Positions 26,155-39,700 of a stretch of DNA of 64,000 bases are shown here, piece after piece. The translations under genes were made by a program, and so were the position numbers. The DNA comes from Membranipora membranacea (Eukaryota > Bryozoa > Gymnolaemata > Cheilostomatida > Membraniporidae). The first letter of the stretch is position 1. Each line of letters begins with the position of its first letter. Location: contig OU612071.1 in the NCBI GenBank assembly GCA_914767715.1, forward strand, positions 4,340,001 through 4,404,000, written 5' to 3'. Under the pieces are notes generated by a model that saw only the letters and a program-made list of their open reading frames with translations, did not search any database and was not told the DNA's origin.

Positions 26155-26511
26155 CCACTGCTGCCACACAGCGAAATGTGTGCTCATAGAATGCTGTATA
26201 GCTCAAAACCATTAAAATGAGCCTGCAATCTCAGCATTTTCACCTAATGGGCAAATATTTTGCACAAACTTGTCGTCAAAATTAGGGAATGAAATCAATT
26301 ATCCACAGTATCATGTGACGTAAGTGACTGGCTTACGAGTGAAAATTGTACACGTCATAAGCTAGTGCGTAAATTCCATGCCCTGATTTTAAAGATCAGT
26401 TTGGGCAAAGATTTGGCCCATTAAGTGACAATTCTGAGATTAAAGTCTCAATTAATTATCTTGGCGCTATACAAGATTAAATGAGTAAAAATTTGCCTAA
26501 GGCAGCAGAAG
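26155..26511. mobile_element. Inverted-repeat element, second copy of the 10187-10541 family
   Basis: It shares the end sequence (CCCACTGCTGCCAC left, GGCAGCAG right), the inner ACCTAATGGGCAAATATTTTGCAC, and the central TACACGTCATAAGCTAGTGC with the copy in the CEP350-like gene. It is preceded by TTAA. It interrupts the degenerate repeat cluster at 25-27 kb. Confidence 0.75.
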
Positions 26512-28165
26512 TTTCCATCGAAGGCAACGCATTATGCTTGAACCTAGTACGAAACCAGTTGTGAAGGAGTTGAGGCTGGGGTCGATGACCGGGAACTGGG
26601 CAGCTTGACATAAGGGTATCAGAATTTTGTTTTATGGAACGTAGTCCATTGAAAGGAGGCCGACAACACAATAGGTGATCTTGATTGGTTGTTAAGATCT
26701 TGGTTTGATTGATTGATTGATTGTATTCTATCACTAACATGAAATAATATGTTGCAAGATAAGGACAAGGAAAAATAAGTTTAAACAATGATGGATGATT
26801 AAATGAGAATATCATTTAAAATATGGATAGCATGCCATAAAAAACAGTCTTTTCCAAGGGCACTTCTGTGTTTAATTGTTCGATACCTGCCTGAGGGGAA
26901 TTTAGCAAGAAAGTTGTTCATAAAGTGGTCATCGTCATACCTCTGAGAGATATTGGAGTGGAAAATATGATGAAGCTTAGGCAGAGCAAGATTACTAAGG
27001 TCACCTCATTATTTTAAATACTCCATCAGAGTTTTTAACCTCAATTTTAGGCCACATATAAAATAATACAAGTTCGCTTATTGCATTATACCATGTATAC
27101 TTTGTGATATGTTGTGAGAACCCTTGTTTTACTTGATTTTTTTCAGTATGTGTCTTCTGATTCTATACTGTTGTGACACAGTAGCAATTGAGGCAATGTG
27201 CTCATCCTGGGCATTGCGTCCAGAACAGAACCTGCTGATTGAAAGACACATACCCACATTGCACATTGCACCACAGCGACTACTAATTTTAGGTCACATG
27301 TTAGCCGCTCAGCGTCAAAGAAACAAACGTATAAAATTGACCCAAGATATTAACCTAATTTCTACATATTATAAATTGAAATATCTGATCATACGATTAT
27401 TGCTCCACCACATTTAGGATTCCACCACAATTCGATCTTTTCACACAGTCAAAGTCATGCATTATTCTTTTTTGTTGATCTTCGCCCCTCAGCAGTCACA
27501 ATATCTGGAATTATACAATGACAAATACAAAGAAATGTCGTCCGACTCTGTGTCAACTTGGCCCCATCCAAACTCGACTCAAGCCAAATTTGGCCCCGTC
27601 CTGTTCTTAGGCAGTCAAAGACTCTTAATCAATGTTAGACGCCATCATTAATGGGGTGCGAACAACGATAATGATTCAAGGATACAGAAATCGTTGCTTT
27701 CATACAATGGGATAATGATTTTAAACAGGATTCGTTGATATACAGCTCAAATCCTCTTTGACCTTGACTTAGCAAAGCATAAGATCAGATAACATCATTC
27801 TCTTTCAGATAGATAAGAATGATCATCATTTTGATTGATGAGATTACTACACTGCAAGCTCATTAAACCTCTTGTACTATAAGTAGAATTCAATGCGGTA
27901 TTTCTTAGCAGGAAACAGGAATTCTTGTGTCATGTGTCCATAATAAGTTAAGCATTACCAAAGAAGCAGATGTGAGGACGCTCAAATGTCATGTCATGGC
28001 ATAAGCGACCTGTTATTCTTCGGAGGCACACAAACACCATGTAATTTAGGTGGGTGGAGTTATTCTGTTATGCAAATTTGACGTTTGGTTTCATACTGGT
28101 TCAGAGATCAGTCCATGATGAAGTTCAGCATCACTAATGATGATAACAGTCTTAGTCTTGAGACA

Positions 28166-28173
28166 TATAAATA
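28166..28173 (+). promoter_or_regulatory. TATA box of the secreted-peptide gene
   Basis: TATAAATA lies about 75 bases before the start codon at 28241, in a position compatible with transcription starting near 28195. Confidence 0.55.
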
Positions 28174-28240
28174 CAGGCGTGCTATGGAGTGAAGAGTCAT
28201 TCCGTTTTTAACCAGGCTTGAGAACTAATCCTCAGTTACA

Positions 28241-29449
28241 ATGAACTCCGGAACATTCCTCCTCCTCGTCATGGTAACGGCTCTCACAGTACTGGTGCAG
28301 CTTACACATAGCCGTAAGTTTCCTCACCAAAAGTCAAGAAAATCTTTTGTGCGCAACTTTATTTTTAGCTCTGAATATTTTAAAAATTTACATCCACACA
28401 CAAATCCAGCTCACTTATTTTCTCACTTCATCTGAATAAACATAAATCTTCTTCTAGCAGCACTCTGTGTTCTGGACTACAAGGCTTCTTGATTTATTTA
28501 CACGCGATTTGAGAGATTACTTATAGTATCACAGGATCACAGGCTTTATTCTAATCCCCGAAGGTTCCGTGAAACTGGAATAGAAAATGGTGCAATTAAT
28601 GTGGTGCATAAAAATGTGCCTCGTTCATTAAAAATGCCATCAATAATTAACTATTCAATTTAACGCAAACTATAAGGAATAATATGCTCAAAGATCAAAT
28701 AAACACAAATCTAAACCCTATTAATTAATTTTGAATGTACAAAGAAATAAAATAGATATTAAGTCAAGTGAACTTGGAGTCGAATTATTTTAACCTACAG
28801 AAAACAGAATTTAATTTATAACATACCGTTTTGCTCCTTTAGTAAATCCCTAAATATCAACTTTGCCCAGAAAAATAGATAAATATAGTTAAAGTTTATA
28901 CGCAACTCAAGTTTACTGAGCCTGTGAGGAAAACCTCAAACACCAAGGCTCACAGGGCAACTAAAGGCTTGAGGAATTTGCTCGCCAAATTAATCCATCA
29001 GTGCAGATAATTGGACACAAAACACAATAGCCCGGTACCACACAACAGCTATGGCCAATTAGGCACAACTCCCAGTGAATGGCAAAGGATCTAAACCGCT
29101 GTGAAGCAGCCACACTCTGAATTAAAAAATCCAGATTTAAATGAGTACACATTGAGCAAGGATTTGTGAAGGTGTAGGAAGAATTTTATGGCAGATTTAT
29201 ATATATATATATAATAAATGGATACATATGTGTGTTTGTTTCATATTTTTTGACAGATATTTTTCATGTATATACACTTTAATGTTTTTTTTTGTTACAG
29301 AGATTGTAGTAGCACCTCAACCTGCCCCCGCCCCTTCGTGCCCGAGATCAAACGGCTTCGGTGCGTGTGTCAATCTGTGTCCAGGCTGTCCTAGTGGACA
29401 ACTATGCTGTGGATGTCCCAGTAGGTGTACACCTGCAGTACAAGGATAG
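28241..29449 (+). CDS. Small secreted cysteine-rich peptide (73 aa, two exons)
   Basis: Exon 1 is 28241-28313 and exon 2 is 29301-29449; the 987-bp intron has gt-ag borders, phase 1. The precursor is 73 aa. Residues 1-24 form a signal peptide (a short N-terminus, a Leu/Val-rich core, and a small residue before the cut). The mature part starts with an Ala/Pro-rich stretch and ends in eight cysteines with spacing C-9-C-3-C-2-C-5-CC-1-C-3-C. The CC pair followed by two more cysteines resembles the four-disulfide core of WAP-type peptides, but the spacing between other cysteines is shorter than usual. The role (inhibitor, antimicrobial or other secreted factor) cannot be told. A TATA box precedes it, and ATTAAA at 29539 may be the polyadenylation signal. 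The intron sits exactly between secretion signal and mature peptide. Confidence 0.75.
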
Positions 29450-29700
29450 AATAACACAACTGAAACCTTCACAGACGAGCTGAGAGTACACCACAATACA
29501 AAATATTCCTTTTTTAATTAAATGATGGTATATTTTCAATTAAATACACCTGCTTAGTTCCTAAACCCAGTTATTCTTGACTTCTGTTAAAAAAATTATG
29601 TAAAGTTTTAATGCAGTTAAATATACTTTGCAAATTCTGAAAGAACTATTAGAGAGTTAAAATACAATTGTCAAATATCAAAGTTTGAAAGCTGGTGTAA

Positions 29701-30215
29701 TAGACAGTTTTCTGAGCTCTGATTTATGCCTCAATTCGGAGTTGTCCTCTCTCCAGTTTGGTACTTTTAACCCACGTCACATAGGAAAAACGTGCTGAAA
29801 AGAGGGTTATCTTGGTAACCGCTTATGTGAGAATAAAAATGATTTTTGATTCAGAATCTGCACCATTGAAAACCCTGGGAGACAGGGTTTCCAAATCATT
29901 TGAGGCTTTGTATGTTGATAAATCTTAATTTTAATGACGAGATTCATGAAAAATTCCATGAAATTTGTCCGCAAAACTGGCAGAAATTGATATAATTGAC
30001 TATCCGAATACCAAAATTATTTCCCATACTATGTTCCTATCAGTTTTCAATGGTGCAGATTCCGAATCAAAAATCATTTTTATCCTAACATAAGCGGTTT
30101 TCAAGATAACCCTCTTTTCAGCACGTTTTTCCTATGCGGTGTGGGTTAAAAGTGCCAAACTGGAGAGAGGACAACTCCGGATTGAAACATAAATCGGAGC
30201 TCAGAAAACTGTCTA
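29701..30215. mobile_element. 515-bp foldback element with about 175-bp terminal inverted repeats
   Basis: The left arm starts TAGACAGTTTTCTGAGCTC and the right arm ends GAGCTCAGAAAACTGTCTA. Inner parts pair as well (CTCTCTCCAGTTTGGTACTT against GTGCCAAACTGGAGAGAG; AAAATGATTTTTGATTC against GAATCAAAAATCATTTT). There is no coding capacity. The TA at each end may be the target duplication of a Tc1/mariner-type element. A second copy begins at 63868. Confidence 0.9.
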
Positions 30216-30920
30216 TTGCTTTGCCCCCAGACCCCCCCCCTCGATACGGCCCGTGATTCTAACGGCTTTTCAGCTTGTTCCTATTTGGGCCGATGAACTG
30301 TCAGCAATTGTTTTGCTGTGTACCTTGCGAATAGATGGCAAGGCAATTTGCATTCGAATTCAAGTATGTATATGGTGCAATATAGAATTTTATCATCACC
30401 AAACATCACTGTGATGGTTATTGGAGTTCCGTTTTAAAAGCGAAAACTGTATTGCATACTGTGTTCAATTGAAACTGTTGACAACCTAGATGGTCTTTGC
30501 TACGGCATCTAACTGAAGTGTTGATAGGATTTATCTTCCCAATGTGCAAAAAAAGTATGGGGAATAACTAGTAATTATATTTCCAGTGTTTGTGATCGAC
30601 CATTCTCTAATCGTTAATCAGATAAAATCAGCCACATAGGTAGAGACTTTCCATGAGGCATTGTGTTCCACATGGTACCACTCAGTGCCAGAGATCGGTC
30701 TCAATTACAAAGAAGTTGACTTAATTTTGCACCATTCTATAACCCGAAATGATTTGTAGTCCACAAATGAGCAGGACGGGTTGAGTAAAGCTTGTCTCAT
30801 GATTTTAAGTCGTGATCCAGTAATAAGTTTTCAACTGACAATGGCAGAGTAGATTTTAAATCTCCGGACATCCAAAATTAAAATTTGTGAGCAATTTTAA
30901 ATGTAGGCTAAAATCAGTGG

Positions 30921-31329
30921 GTGGTCGATCCGTCGATTCCACTTTACCAGATGTATGGAACTCGCTACCATCTTACCTTCACGATCTCTCTTCCATAGAC
31001 CTCCTCATTTAAATCACAGTTAAAAACCCATCTTTTCCGCGATGCATATACCCCTTATATGTAGGTTTTATAGTGGATTATTAGGTGATGGGCAGTTGCC
31101 ACTTGTAGGTTTTAATTATCTTATCTTTCATCATTTTTTCTCATCTCATTAATCATTCTTGTGAGTAACAAAATTTTAATCAATTTTATTTATTTTACCA
31201 GCGACAGACTTATTTCATAGTATATGTTTCTATTTTAACCTTTTATCACATGTACAACGCTTAGAAATAATTGTTTTTAAACAATTTTATTAAGCGTTTA
31301 ATAAATAAACTTGATTATTATTATTATTA
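30921..31329 (+). mobile_element. LINE 3'-end (CR1/L2-like), truncated
   Basis: A short reading frame gives VWNSLPSYLHDLSSID, the motif seen at the end of the second open frame of CR1/L2-type LINEs (WNSLP), followed by a remnant of the usual KTHLFR segment. The element ends in an ATT repeat (31314-31329), as these retrotransposons do. All upstream LINE sequence is missing, so this is a 5'-truncated copy. Confidence 0.7.
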
Positions 31330-31389
31330 ACAGTGTACAGAAGATTCCATGAGAAGAATCTAGTTAAATGTTCTAAAAAAGATTGCCAC

Positions 31390-33060
31390 ACAGTACCATG
31401 GGGATGGTTACTTACTAGTGATGATATTTGTAGCCAAGTGACTGGACTAGTTTATGTAGATTATTAGACACAAGCGGAAAGTTTTGTGTGCATCAGAATA
31501 AGCTACCTAATTTCCTTGTTTTATTATACACGCCTGATTGGACATGTAAGCTTTTTACTGCTTAGTGAATTTCCTGTGTGTACATAATTATTGCTCTTGG
31601 TAAGTTATTTGGTTTTTAGTCAGCACTGAGCTAGTATTAATTTTGGCTTGCTCTGGATTATAAATGTTTGCAGTCAATACATATCTCTTCAGTTTACAAA
31701 CAAAAGGTGATTCTATTCTACAATTTAGAATACTCAACTGAATAGTGGACAGGTTCTAATGTGGGACGGTGATGAAATCAACTATTCGCAAAACATGTGT
31801 CTTTGAAAAGTGACAGTTAGAAGATGGGGGAGGTTTTCAGTGGCAAACGATCAAATAAATTATTGAAAATTTATCGACAAATGGTGGTGCCAGCAAGAGC
31901 AATACATATTTTTTGAAATTTGTCCTTGACCTTTTGTCATGGAGTAGTAAAATGATCATAAACCTCGATACATAGATGCCTAACCAGTATTTTCGGTTTC
32001 TGTTATTACTGGTTTACCACAATCAGTGATAGGGATAGCCTGTTATCTTGATGAACTTCAATGAAAATCCTGTTACACCCAGATAGTATTAAGGATAGTG
32101 GGTTAGTTTTACAGTTAGTCCATCTAATTTCATTCTTGAAAGAAACCCTACCACTGATTTCTTATAATATACAGGCGAATGGCGAAAAGTGGGATGACTC
32201 CCAAGAGCGGTCTAGGATTCCATTTAGCTCTTTAGCTTTCTATGAAAATGATGAATTGATTATTGATTTCCGACCTTGGAACGAGATAAATGACCTGTAA
32301 TTGGACGTTAGCTGAATTAAGAAACTTTAATCTATTATTACAAGCTTTACACTTTAATGAGCTTGTGACAAAGTTTAATCTATCACTGATCGTGAGGAAT
32401 GCTATAAAGATGAGGTTGACCAAATTCAACTGCTCCTTGGTGCCGCCTACCATCTTACACATTAAAATCTTTGATATAATATACATAATGTATGATGAAA
32501 TATGAACAATGATGACATTTCTGGAAAGACATATGACCTTTAATTGGATATAGACTGCATCACCAATAGAGTACATGAGATTGATTCCAGGTCTGAAGGT
32601 CACTACAGCCGGCCTTCCTCATCCCATTGACAAGATCAGACAAGTCATGGTTTCACAAGGATAATCACTGATTGATCCAAACTGAGAATGGAGTATAACC
32701 CAGTGAGGTTAGAAACGGTGGCCACTGGAACAATATAGTTCCCGCTATATATCCAACGATAAATCTAACAATTTTGGTATTAATCTTGGCAGGGGAGGGA
32801 GGGAACTCTCCAGCAACACTAACAAGTTTTGCACAACATTTTTTATGGGACGATGATGCAGCACATTTTGTCACCTGATACAGTGGTATGTTCTTTTAAG
32901 GAAGAGCATCATTACTTTACGCTGATTGTGACTAGAGGAAGTATGTGGTGCTTCATATCCACACAATAAGGATATATACTTACTGTGTGGATATCCCGTT
33001 GTTGTTTTTGTGCAGATAGATTAATTGTAAAATAATAACGAGTGTTGACTGGCATATATA
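31390..33060. pseudogene. Rearranged copy of the WD-like locus (partly inverted)
   Basis: 31390-31462 and 31757-31960 match the minus strand of 21.9-22.2 kb (GTACCATGGGGATGGTTACT; ATTCGCAAAACATGTG; CAGTGGCAAACGATCAAATA). 32248-32460 matches the minus strand of 21.7-21.9 kb and encodes RPWNEINDL and then LHFNELVTKFNLSLIVRN. A further open segment near 32550-32660 reads RLIPGLKVTTAGLPHPIDK. In contrast, 32800-33060 matches 23560-23760 in the same direction. The cluster therefore mixes orientations. Exon frames are interrupted by stops, and I call it a pseudogene, though exons joined by splicing cannot be excluded. Confidence 0.45.
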
Positions 33061-33774
33061 ATGGACACCTTAAAAGTGAGATTTATGCTGAGCTCCATTG
33101 CTAAAAACTATTATGGAACGCCTCATCACTCATTGAGTGTTTGAGTTCGCTTTTTATATTATATGTCTAGTTTGAGCATAATAAGGATAAACTAGGACAA
33201 GTTCAGACACGGTCAAGATGTTGTATTACCAAAATAAAACTTCTAATGCCACTGGCGAATCATAGTACGGCAACAAACTGTCACCAATAAAAATCCAACA
33301 AGAAATGCAAATACAAGTTACTACGCTTAGCTGGAATTCTCCGGCTGAGATGGCGGGGGTCATTGTGGCCCCACTAACAAAACAGTCAGAAAACTCAAAC
33401 TAATTCTAATAAACGATGACCATTGAGTTGTAACAATATAATGCATGAACAAATATGAATTAAAAAAACCAAGTATTATATATGATCCGCCAAGTTTTAC
33501 AGCCAAGAGAAAGTGGCAGAATGAAAAAAAAAGATTTTGGAACAACTCTGAATGGAGCAGATTGAAAAGACTGGTATGGTATCTCTTGGAGATATCATGA
33601 GGATATAGGACAAGCTCCTAAATTAAGATTACAGAAAATAAATATCCACTGTTGAAAATGAGCCAAACAATATTAATAATAGCTTTCTGCCTGTCTGAGG
33701 AAAACCAATGGAAGATTAGTTTTCCATCTTCGGAATACCAAATTCAGGGTGGTTTTCCATCAATAGACGAGTTA

Positions 33775-36700
33775 TTAGAAGACTTTACTGATGGCCGCTC
33801 TCTTAGACATTTGATCCTTAGATTTAAAGTCTTTGATGATGGATTGTTGTTGTGTCATAGAGGCCTGACTCAGAAGCTGGTCAGCGAAAAATAGAGCCTG
33901 TAAATAGAAGTAAAAAAAAGATTATAAGTCTGCAAAAGCGAGCCGCAAAAACAGGTAAACAAGAAACAGTCAAAATAGGTTGGAAAGTCAAAAATACAGT
34001 TAAATTAAGTTGGCCATGAAAAATGTAGGCCTGTAAAAAACAGGGTTTAGTCATAGACTTAATAATAAACCTAGACAGGACACCATATACAGCTCAAGTG
34101 AGGCACTTAATTTAGGGCGACGTAACGACATTGGAATGTGTAGTAACATTGATGTTATCATTGACTTGCAGCTCATTTACCAGGTTTTTTTTTTGTTGAT
34201 CACCCGTTCATTTTAATTTTGATCGGAATTTGAGTTTGAAAATTGCCTTGCAATCAGCAGCATCTTGCTATCAACTTGATGTAATTTTATCTTCAAAAAA
34301 TATTTTTGCCGAAAATTAAAACAAACTGTGCATGACAAGCTGCTAAATCTATTATAATTCTCAACGCAAAAGACGATCAAAATTGATTGAGTCATCAACA
34401 AAAAACCTTTTATATGAGCTGTAAGTCTCAATGATAACATCATTGCTATTACACCTTCCAATAATGTTACGTTGCCCAAAACTAAATGCCTCAGTGTCTC
34501 AATGCTAATGCTTTATAATATAGTGTCCTGTCTAGGTTCATTATTAGGTCTATGAGTTTAGTATTTTGGTCTTGGAGAAAGCATGATTTATAATCAACAT
34601 TATAAATTTGAGATCTCCTTTTTAAATCAGAGACAGATCAATGTCTGGCAAAACATGATCACTACAGAAATCCTCCTCAACAACAATAATTGAGAATTCA
34701 TAGCAACGCTTGTGGCAATGTGGACGGAGTTGTCCCTCTGACGAAAAAGAGGGGATAACTTTAGCTAGACAAGGTATGCATCAATCTAAGCACGATATTA
34801 CATAATGGACAGTATCATTGGAGACCATGGGCGCGAATGATTTTTTTAAAGTTTACTTTGAATAAGCCCTTCTTGACAAGCTTTGTCCGAACAAAGCATG
34901 TCAAGACAGACTAACTTTGAATCTGAGTTAAATCTATATTGTTATCCGTTTAACCACTTAAATAATGGGAGAAATTTGTAATCAATAAAAAGGAAATGGC
35001 AGTGACTTTGAGCCCTTCCTTCACATTGCCTTCCAAACAACACAGCAACAGATACATCATGATTATATTTCACCAACTACTGAACATTGAGAAACTAATA
35101 GTAAACCAGAGCCAACTAACAACATCTTGTTGGTTCAGTGAAACCGCTCTAGACATGACTTAACTTATACGAACACTCAATCACATTGTGGTTGTTACAT
35201 GACAAAATGAATATGAAGCTTATAAACAAGTTGAATCTAGGAATATGTTGTATACCACAATGCAATTTACTAGAAATTACTATGTGACACAGCTTTTCTA
35301 CGATCTTAGGATTTCCCAGAAAATACGCCTTAGTCCACAAAGAAACCATAACTGCTGTTCACCTTAATTGCATTGTGGGATACAGTCCAATTTAGAAGCA
35401 CATTAATTGCCGCCAACGAAGACAGGACAAATATTTGTTGTGCTGTGGTGGATTGAACCCTTACCCTAGCAACCAATCAGATAAATTTGACGTTGTTTAC
35501 AACTGCCAACTTTTAAATCAGGATGAATAACAATTATCTTGGAATTTGTCAATTCCGAATTTTTCCAAAGTACACAAATGCAGAGATGAGCATGTGCAAA
35601 CCTTTTCAGTATTATGGTTAGTCACACAGGAGCAACAAAACTTGATGTGAGCGAACCGTGAGTGGGTCAGGATTCTTCTACTAATTCATCTTCCATCAAT
35701 TAAAGATATGCGTGCTATGGTGCATCAAGATGCTCAGATCTATTTTAGTTTCTTCTAGCTTGAGAACCATGGCCGTACTCACCTTAGGTGCACTGACAGT
35801 CTGTATACCAATACTCTTAGTTAGAACTCTTCTCAGACTACCTAGCCTTGTGGTCTCAGATAAAGCCTTAGTTTTATCCATACTGGTAGGGATGGCATGT
35901 GAGGGGCGTGGCACCAAACCCAGGTCACCTGAGGAATAACAGACATATATATTACTGAAATACTACAATGCCATTGTGATTAGAAATGCAAATCAAAAAC
36001 TCAGTTGGCTACCGACTCCCAATCTGACTTTCTAATTTTATTTGTGGAGAACAACAGGTAGCCATATCGGAAATCTAGAATATTTGACACCTTCATACAC
36101 CCGGGTACTCAGAATTGTAGCCGTGACCATTGAATTTGTATAGTTATTTATTACTTGAACCCAATCAAGGCAGCCTAACGATGCATGGTAATAACTGGTA
36201 CTAGCAAAGCTAGAACAACATACTAAACAGTGAGTCCAAAGGGTGAGATATAGCAATTGCAGTCATTATATCTGCAAAAGTCTATACAGCAACCACAACA
36301 CCCTAATGTTTGACTATCATTTCACTGTTTTTGTAGCCAGCATATGCTGGCTCTGTTTAGCTGATTGGGCTCCCAAAAATGGTGACCAATCAGGGGGGTC
36401 TTTCAATTAGAATGAGCAATGCTTTACTAAAGCAAATTATCACTATCACATCGCTCAAAATTATCACTCACTTGGTCTTTCAAAAATTCCAAAATCGCTC
36501 ACTCAAAATGTATATACCCCAGAGTATTCAAGTTTCCAACAGTATATGTATGACCATATGACAGAGCTTTTCAGTCAACACATTGTAATTTGTCTTTGAC
36601 AAAATTACCAAATAAACTTTATCTAATCTAATCTAATATAGTTCCGTCATTGTGTGAACGATGTAATAGTAACACCCCCAGCAGGTCTCACTCACTCACT

Positions 36701-39700
36701 GAGTGCGTTTTGGCTGTTTCTAATTGAAAGACCCCCATATTAACTGCAATGGATACTGTTATTGTAGCTCCCAGATTGTAATGAGTATCCACTTACCTAA
36801 CTGGTAATGCGGAGTGGAAGGTTTCTGTAGTATGGACACTGGTGTGCCGTCTGACTCTGCCTCTTTTCTTAAACCACGCCTACTTCCAGGCATCTCACTT
36901 AGTGCACTCTTTGACCTGCGATAATACAATAAATCAGTGAGATGGATGGCCGTAGAGAAGCACGGAGGCAATTCTAACCCTGAGAGCGCAACTCGCATAT
37001 TGAAGCTTCATTATATTTGCGGCTTTGCCTTTTGTATAAATGTTTTAGCTTGTCTTTAAATGATGCAACTGTGCAGACATGATGATTGATCTGGCCTTAA
37101 GAACCATCAACATGGACAAATATCGGGTGAATGACTACCCTAAGACATTTTGGTTTGACAGAGGGAGGTGCATCAAACACAAATTAATACAGGACATTTG
37201 GGCTCTGAGAATAATTGTAACAGGACATGACCTCAAAGAACTGCAAACAAGAAGCAAACATGACAGAACATTATGAATGAAGTAATGAGTATATATACGG
37301 AAATAGGGCAGCCAGTACTCATCTCCCCCCTTCGAGTACTACAGGGGCGTAACGTATACACCCGGATTGGTAGATAAAGCTCAAAAATGATACCAAGAAA
37401 CCTGTTCCTTTACAAGCACTTTAAGGTTATAAAGCTTGTTGATGCAGGGAAAAAGCCTAATTCTAATACTGCACACAATTTTACAGCATTCGGTGTCTTT
37501 TTCACTCAGTTTACAGGCGTTTTTAATCATACAAGTCAGGGTTAAACAGTCATCGCAACGCCCCTGAGGTACTGGCTACCGTATTGCTGTGTTTTTTTAC
37601 CGGAATATGTGCATGAATCTGTTTGTACTATCAGTGAATACATAAGTTATTAGTAACAAATTCACAAAGTGTTAGTAATAATATATCATTTCAATCCTAA
37701 AATCATCTCGATGGTAGCAAAACAGGCATCACCTCAATGGACAAATATGAGCGATATTGATAAACTTGGTCATATTGATCATTGATGACACACTCATGTA
37801 ATCCATGACTACCCGCTAGGGTCAAAGCAAAATATTTTCGTAGTAGAAATGGCGTAATAAGTTTGACAAGATCTCCACGGAATACCCATAGCAAAATTGC
37901 ATTGTGGGAATGTTGTTTACACTCACAATATTTCTCGCTTGCATAAAATGAAGACCGTAAAAGTAATTAATCTAGACTACAATGGTTCAAGCTGATGATA
38001 TGTAAATAAACCAGTGGTGCTTTCATAAAAAAGTATCTTGGCTTTAATTATCAGAAGCATTTAAAGCTACCAGCTATAATCAGATGGCTAAATATCCCCA
38101 CATCCCATGTCATGAAATAATGACATGTGAGGAACCTTTATAATATGCGCAAGTTTTATAATTGTTGAGAATAAATGAAGAGATCAATGTGTACAAAGTA
38201 ACACTCCTACCTCATAAGCTCAAACTGTTTGCCCATATCCTGAGGAGCAGGTCCTATACCGATGGCAGCTGCAGAGTTCAAGATGATTAGCAGGTGTTCT
38301 AACATGTTATCTCTCTTCTCGGAGTCGGTGAGCTCTACCTCTCCCTCCCACGCAAACTGTGTCTGTGAAACAGAAGAGAAACACAGGCTATTAGGCTGAT
38401 TGCATCAAAAGTAGATTGGTACTGCCAGCTATGAATGAAGATAAGAGCTATGCTCTCCTTGAACATAAGTAGACAAATTACACATAAAATGGAAAATATG
38501 TCATAAATGTTTGCGCATTGCTTTAACCTGTTTAGTTTAATACCTTAGTAACGCGTTTAGCTTGTCTTAAGGGTTAAATCTGAAAATAACATGAGGAGCA
38601 GTGTATAAATACTAGGTACTAGTGCCTATCCGAAATTCCCACATTAAATTTTATCTATCTAATCATATCTGGAAGAGATCAGCCAGGGTGAGCAGATCAA
38701 GGTTAAGTTCACGGTTTAATTTCAGCTCTGTATGGCAAATTAGATTACTTGAATAAGTAATAAAATCAGAATGATGTTGATAATACAGTAGAAGAAAAGT
38801 CTGACTGTATGAGAACGCTCAAACTCACGGTGAGGACCATTTTGATGGAGGTCGCCGCGTCAGAGAGAACTTTCTCCACCCTCGTTCTCTTTCTCTTGTG
38901 TTCTCTCGTCTCTTCTCTAAGTCTATCCATCTCAGTCTGCATATTCTCATTATCCTTATTCAGCGTCTCCAGCTCTTCTCTAGAATAAAAAGAAAGAAGA
39001 TTTAGATTGAGACGTTAGGTAATGGTACGGAATTAAAAATAAAGATAATGATTTTCCTGGTGCATGACGCAGTAAGCAGCAGAGTACACGAAACAGTACA
39101 TAGCACAGCATACACAGCACGGTTACAGCGTGGTACACAGCGCAGTAACACCAATAAGGATCTGGCACTGAATACAGCCTTCGCTCAGGTCATGAATGCT
39201 TAGACTTCACTACTAGTATGACTACATTAATGACTAAGAATTATCAATTAAATCACTGCCAAAGATTGATTTTATTTCTAGAGTCCTGTTACTGATTTCA
39301 ATCCCTATCAATCTGTATTTATTTCCTGTTTTATGACTTATTATCCAGCGATCTAACACAAACTAGAAGTGATTGTGTTGACTTACCTTTGAGAGTCTGT
39401 CTGTTGTCTGAGCAGATTAAGCTCCGCCTCCATTTCCTGTACAGCCTCCTCCCTCATCTCATACTCAGCCAGGAGAGATTCTTGACCTAGGAAAGTGGAT
39501 ATAGACATTTATATTTGGCTGAATTACAAATGATTATTTCTCTAACAATTGGTACTGCACATAATGTAATGATATGACACAGAAGGTTGACACAAGAAAT
39601 GTCTTAATCATATTATTTCCCCTTTTCAAACTTGACGCCATATTCACCCTGTGGCTAATCATTAGATCTATAGAGGAGGGATTGAGGCAGAGAAAGTATA

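Larger units (their letters stand above)
24065..28140. other. Repeat-rich spacer without a supported gene
   Basis: This stretch holds damaged copies of the WD-like exon (around 25376-25560 and 25780-25990, each with GGTTCTAATGTAGGACGGTG), an inverted-repeat element (26155-26511), and a possible LINE 3'-end on the minus strand ending in a TTGA repeat (26698-26722). A plus-strand open frame at 27124-27417 has no recognisable domain or splice context. Confidence 0.5.
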
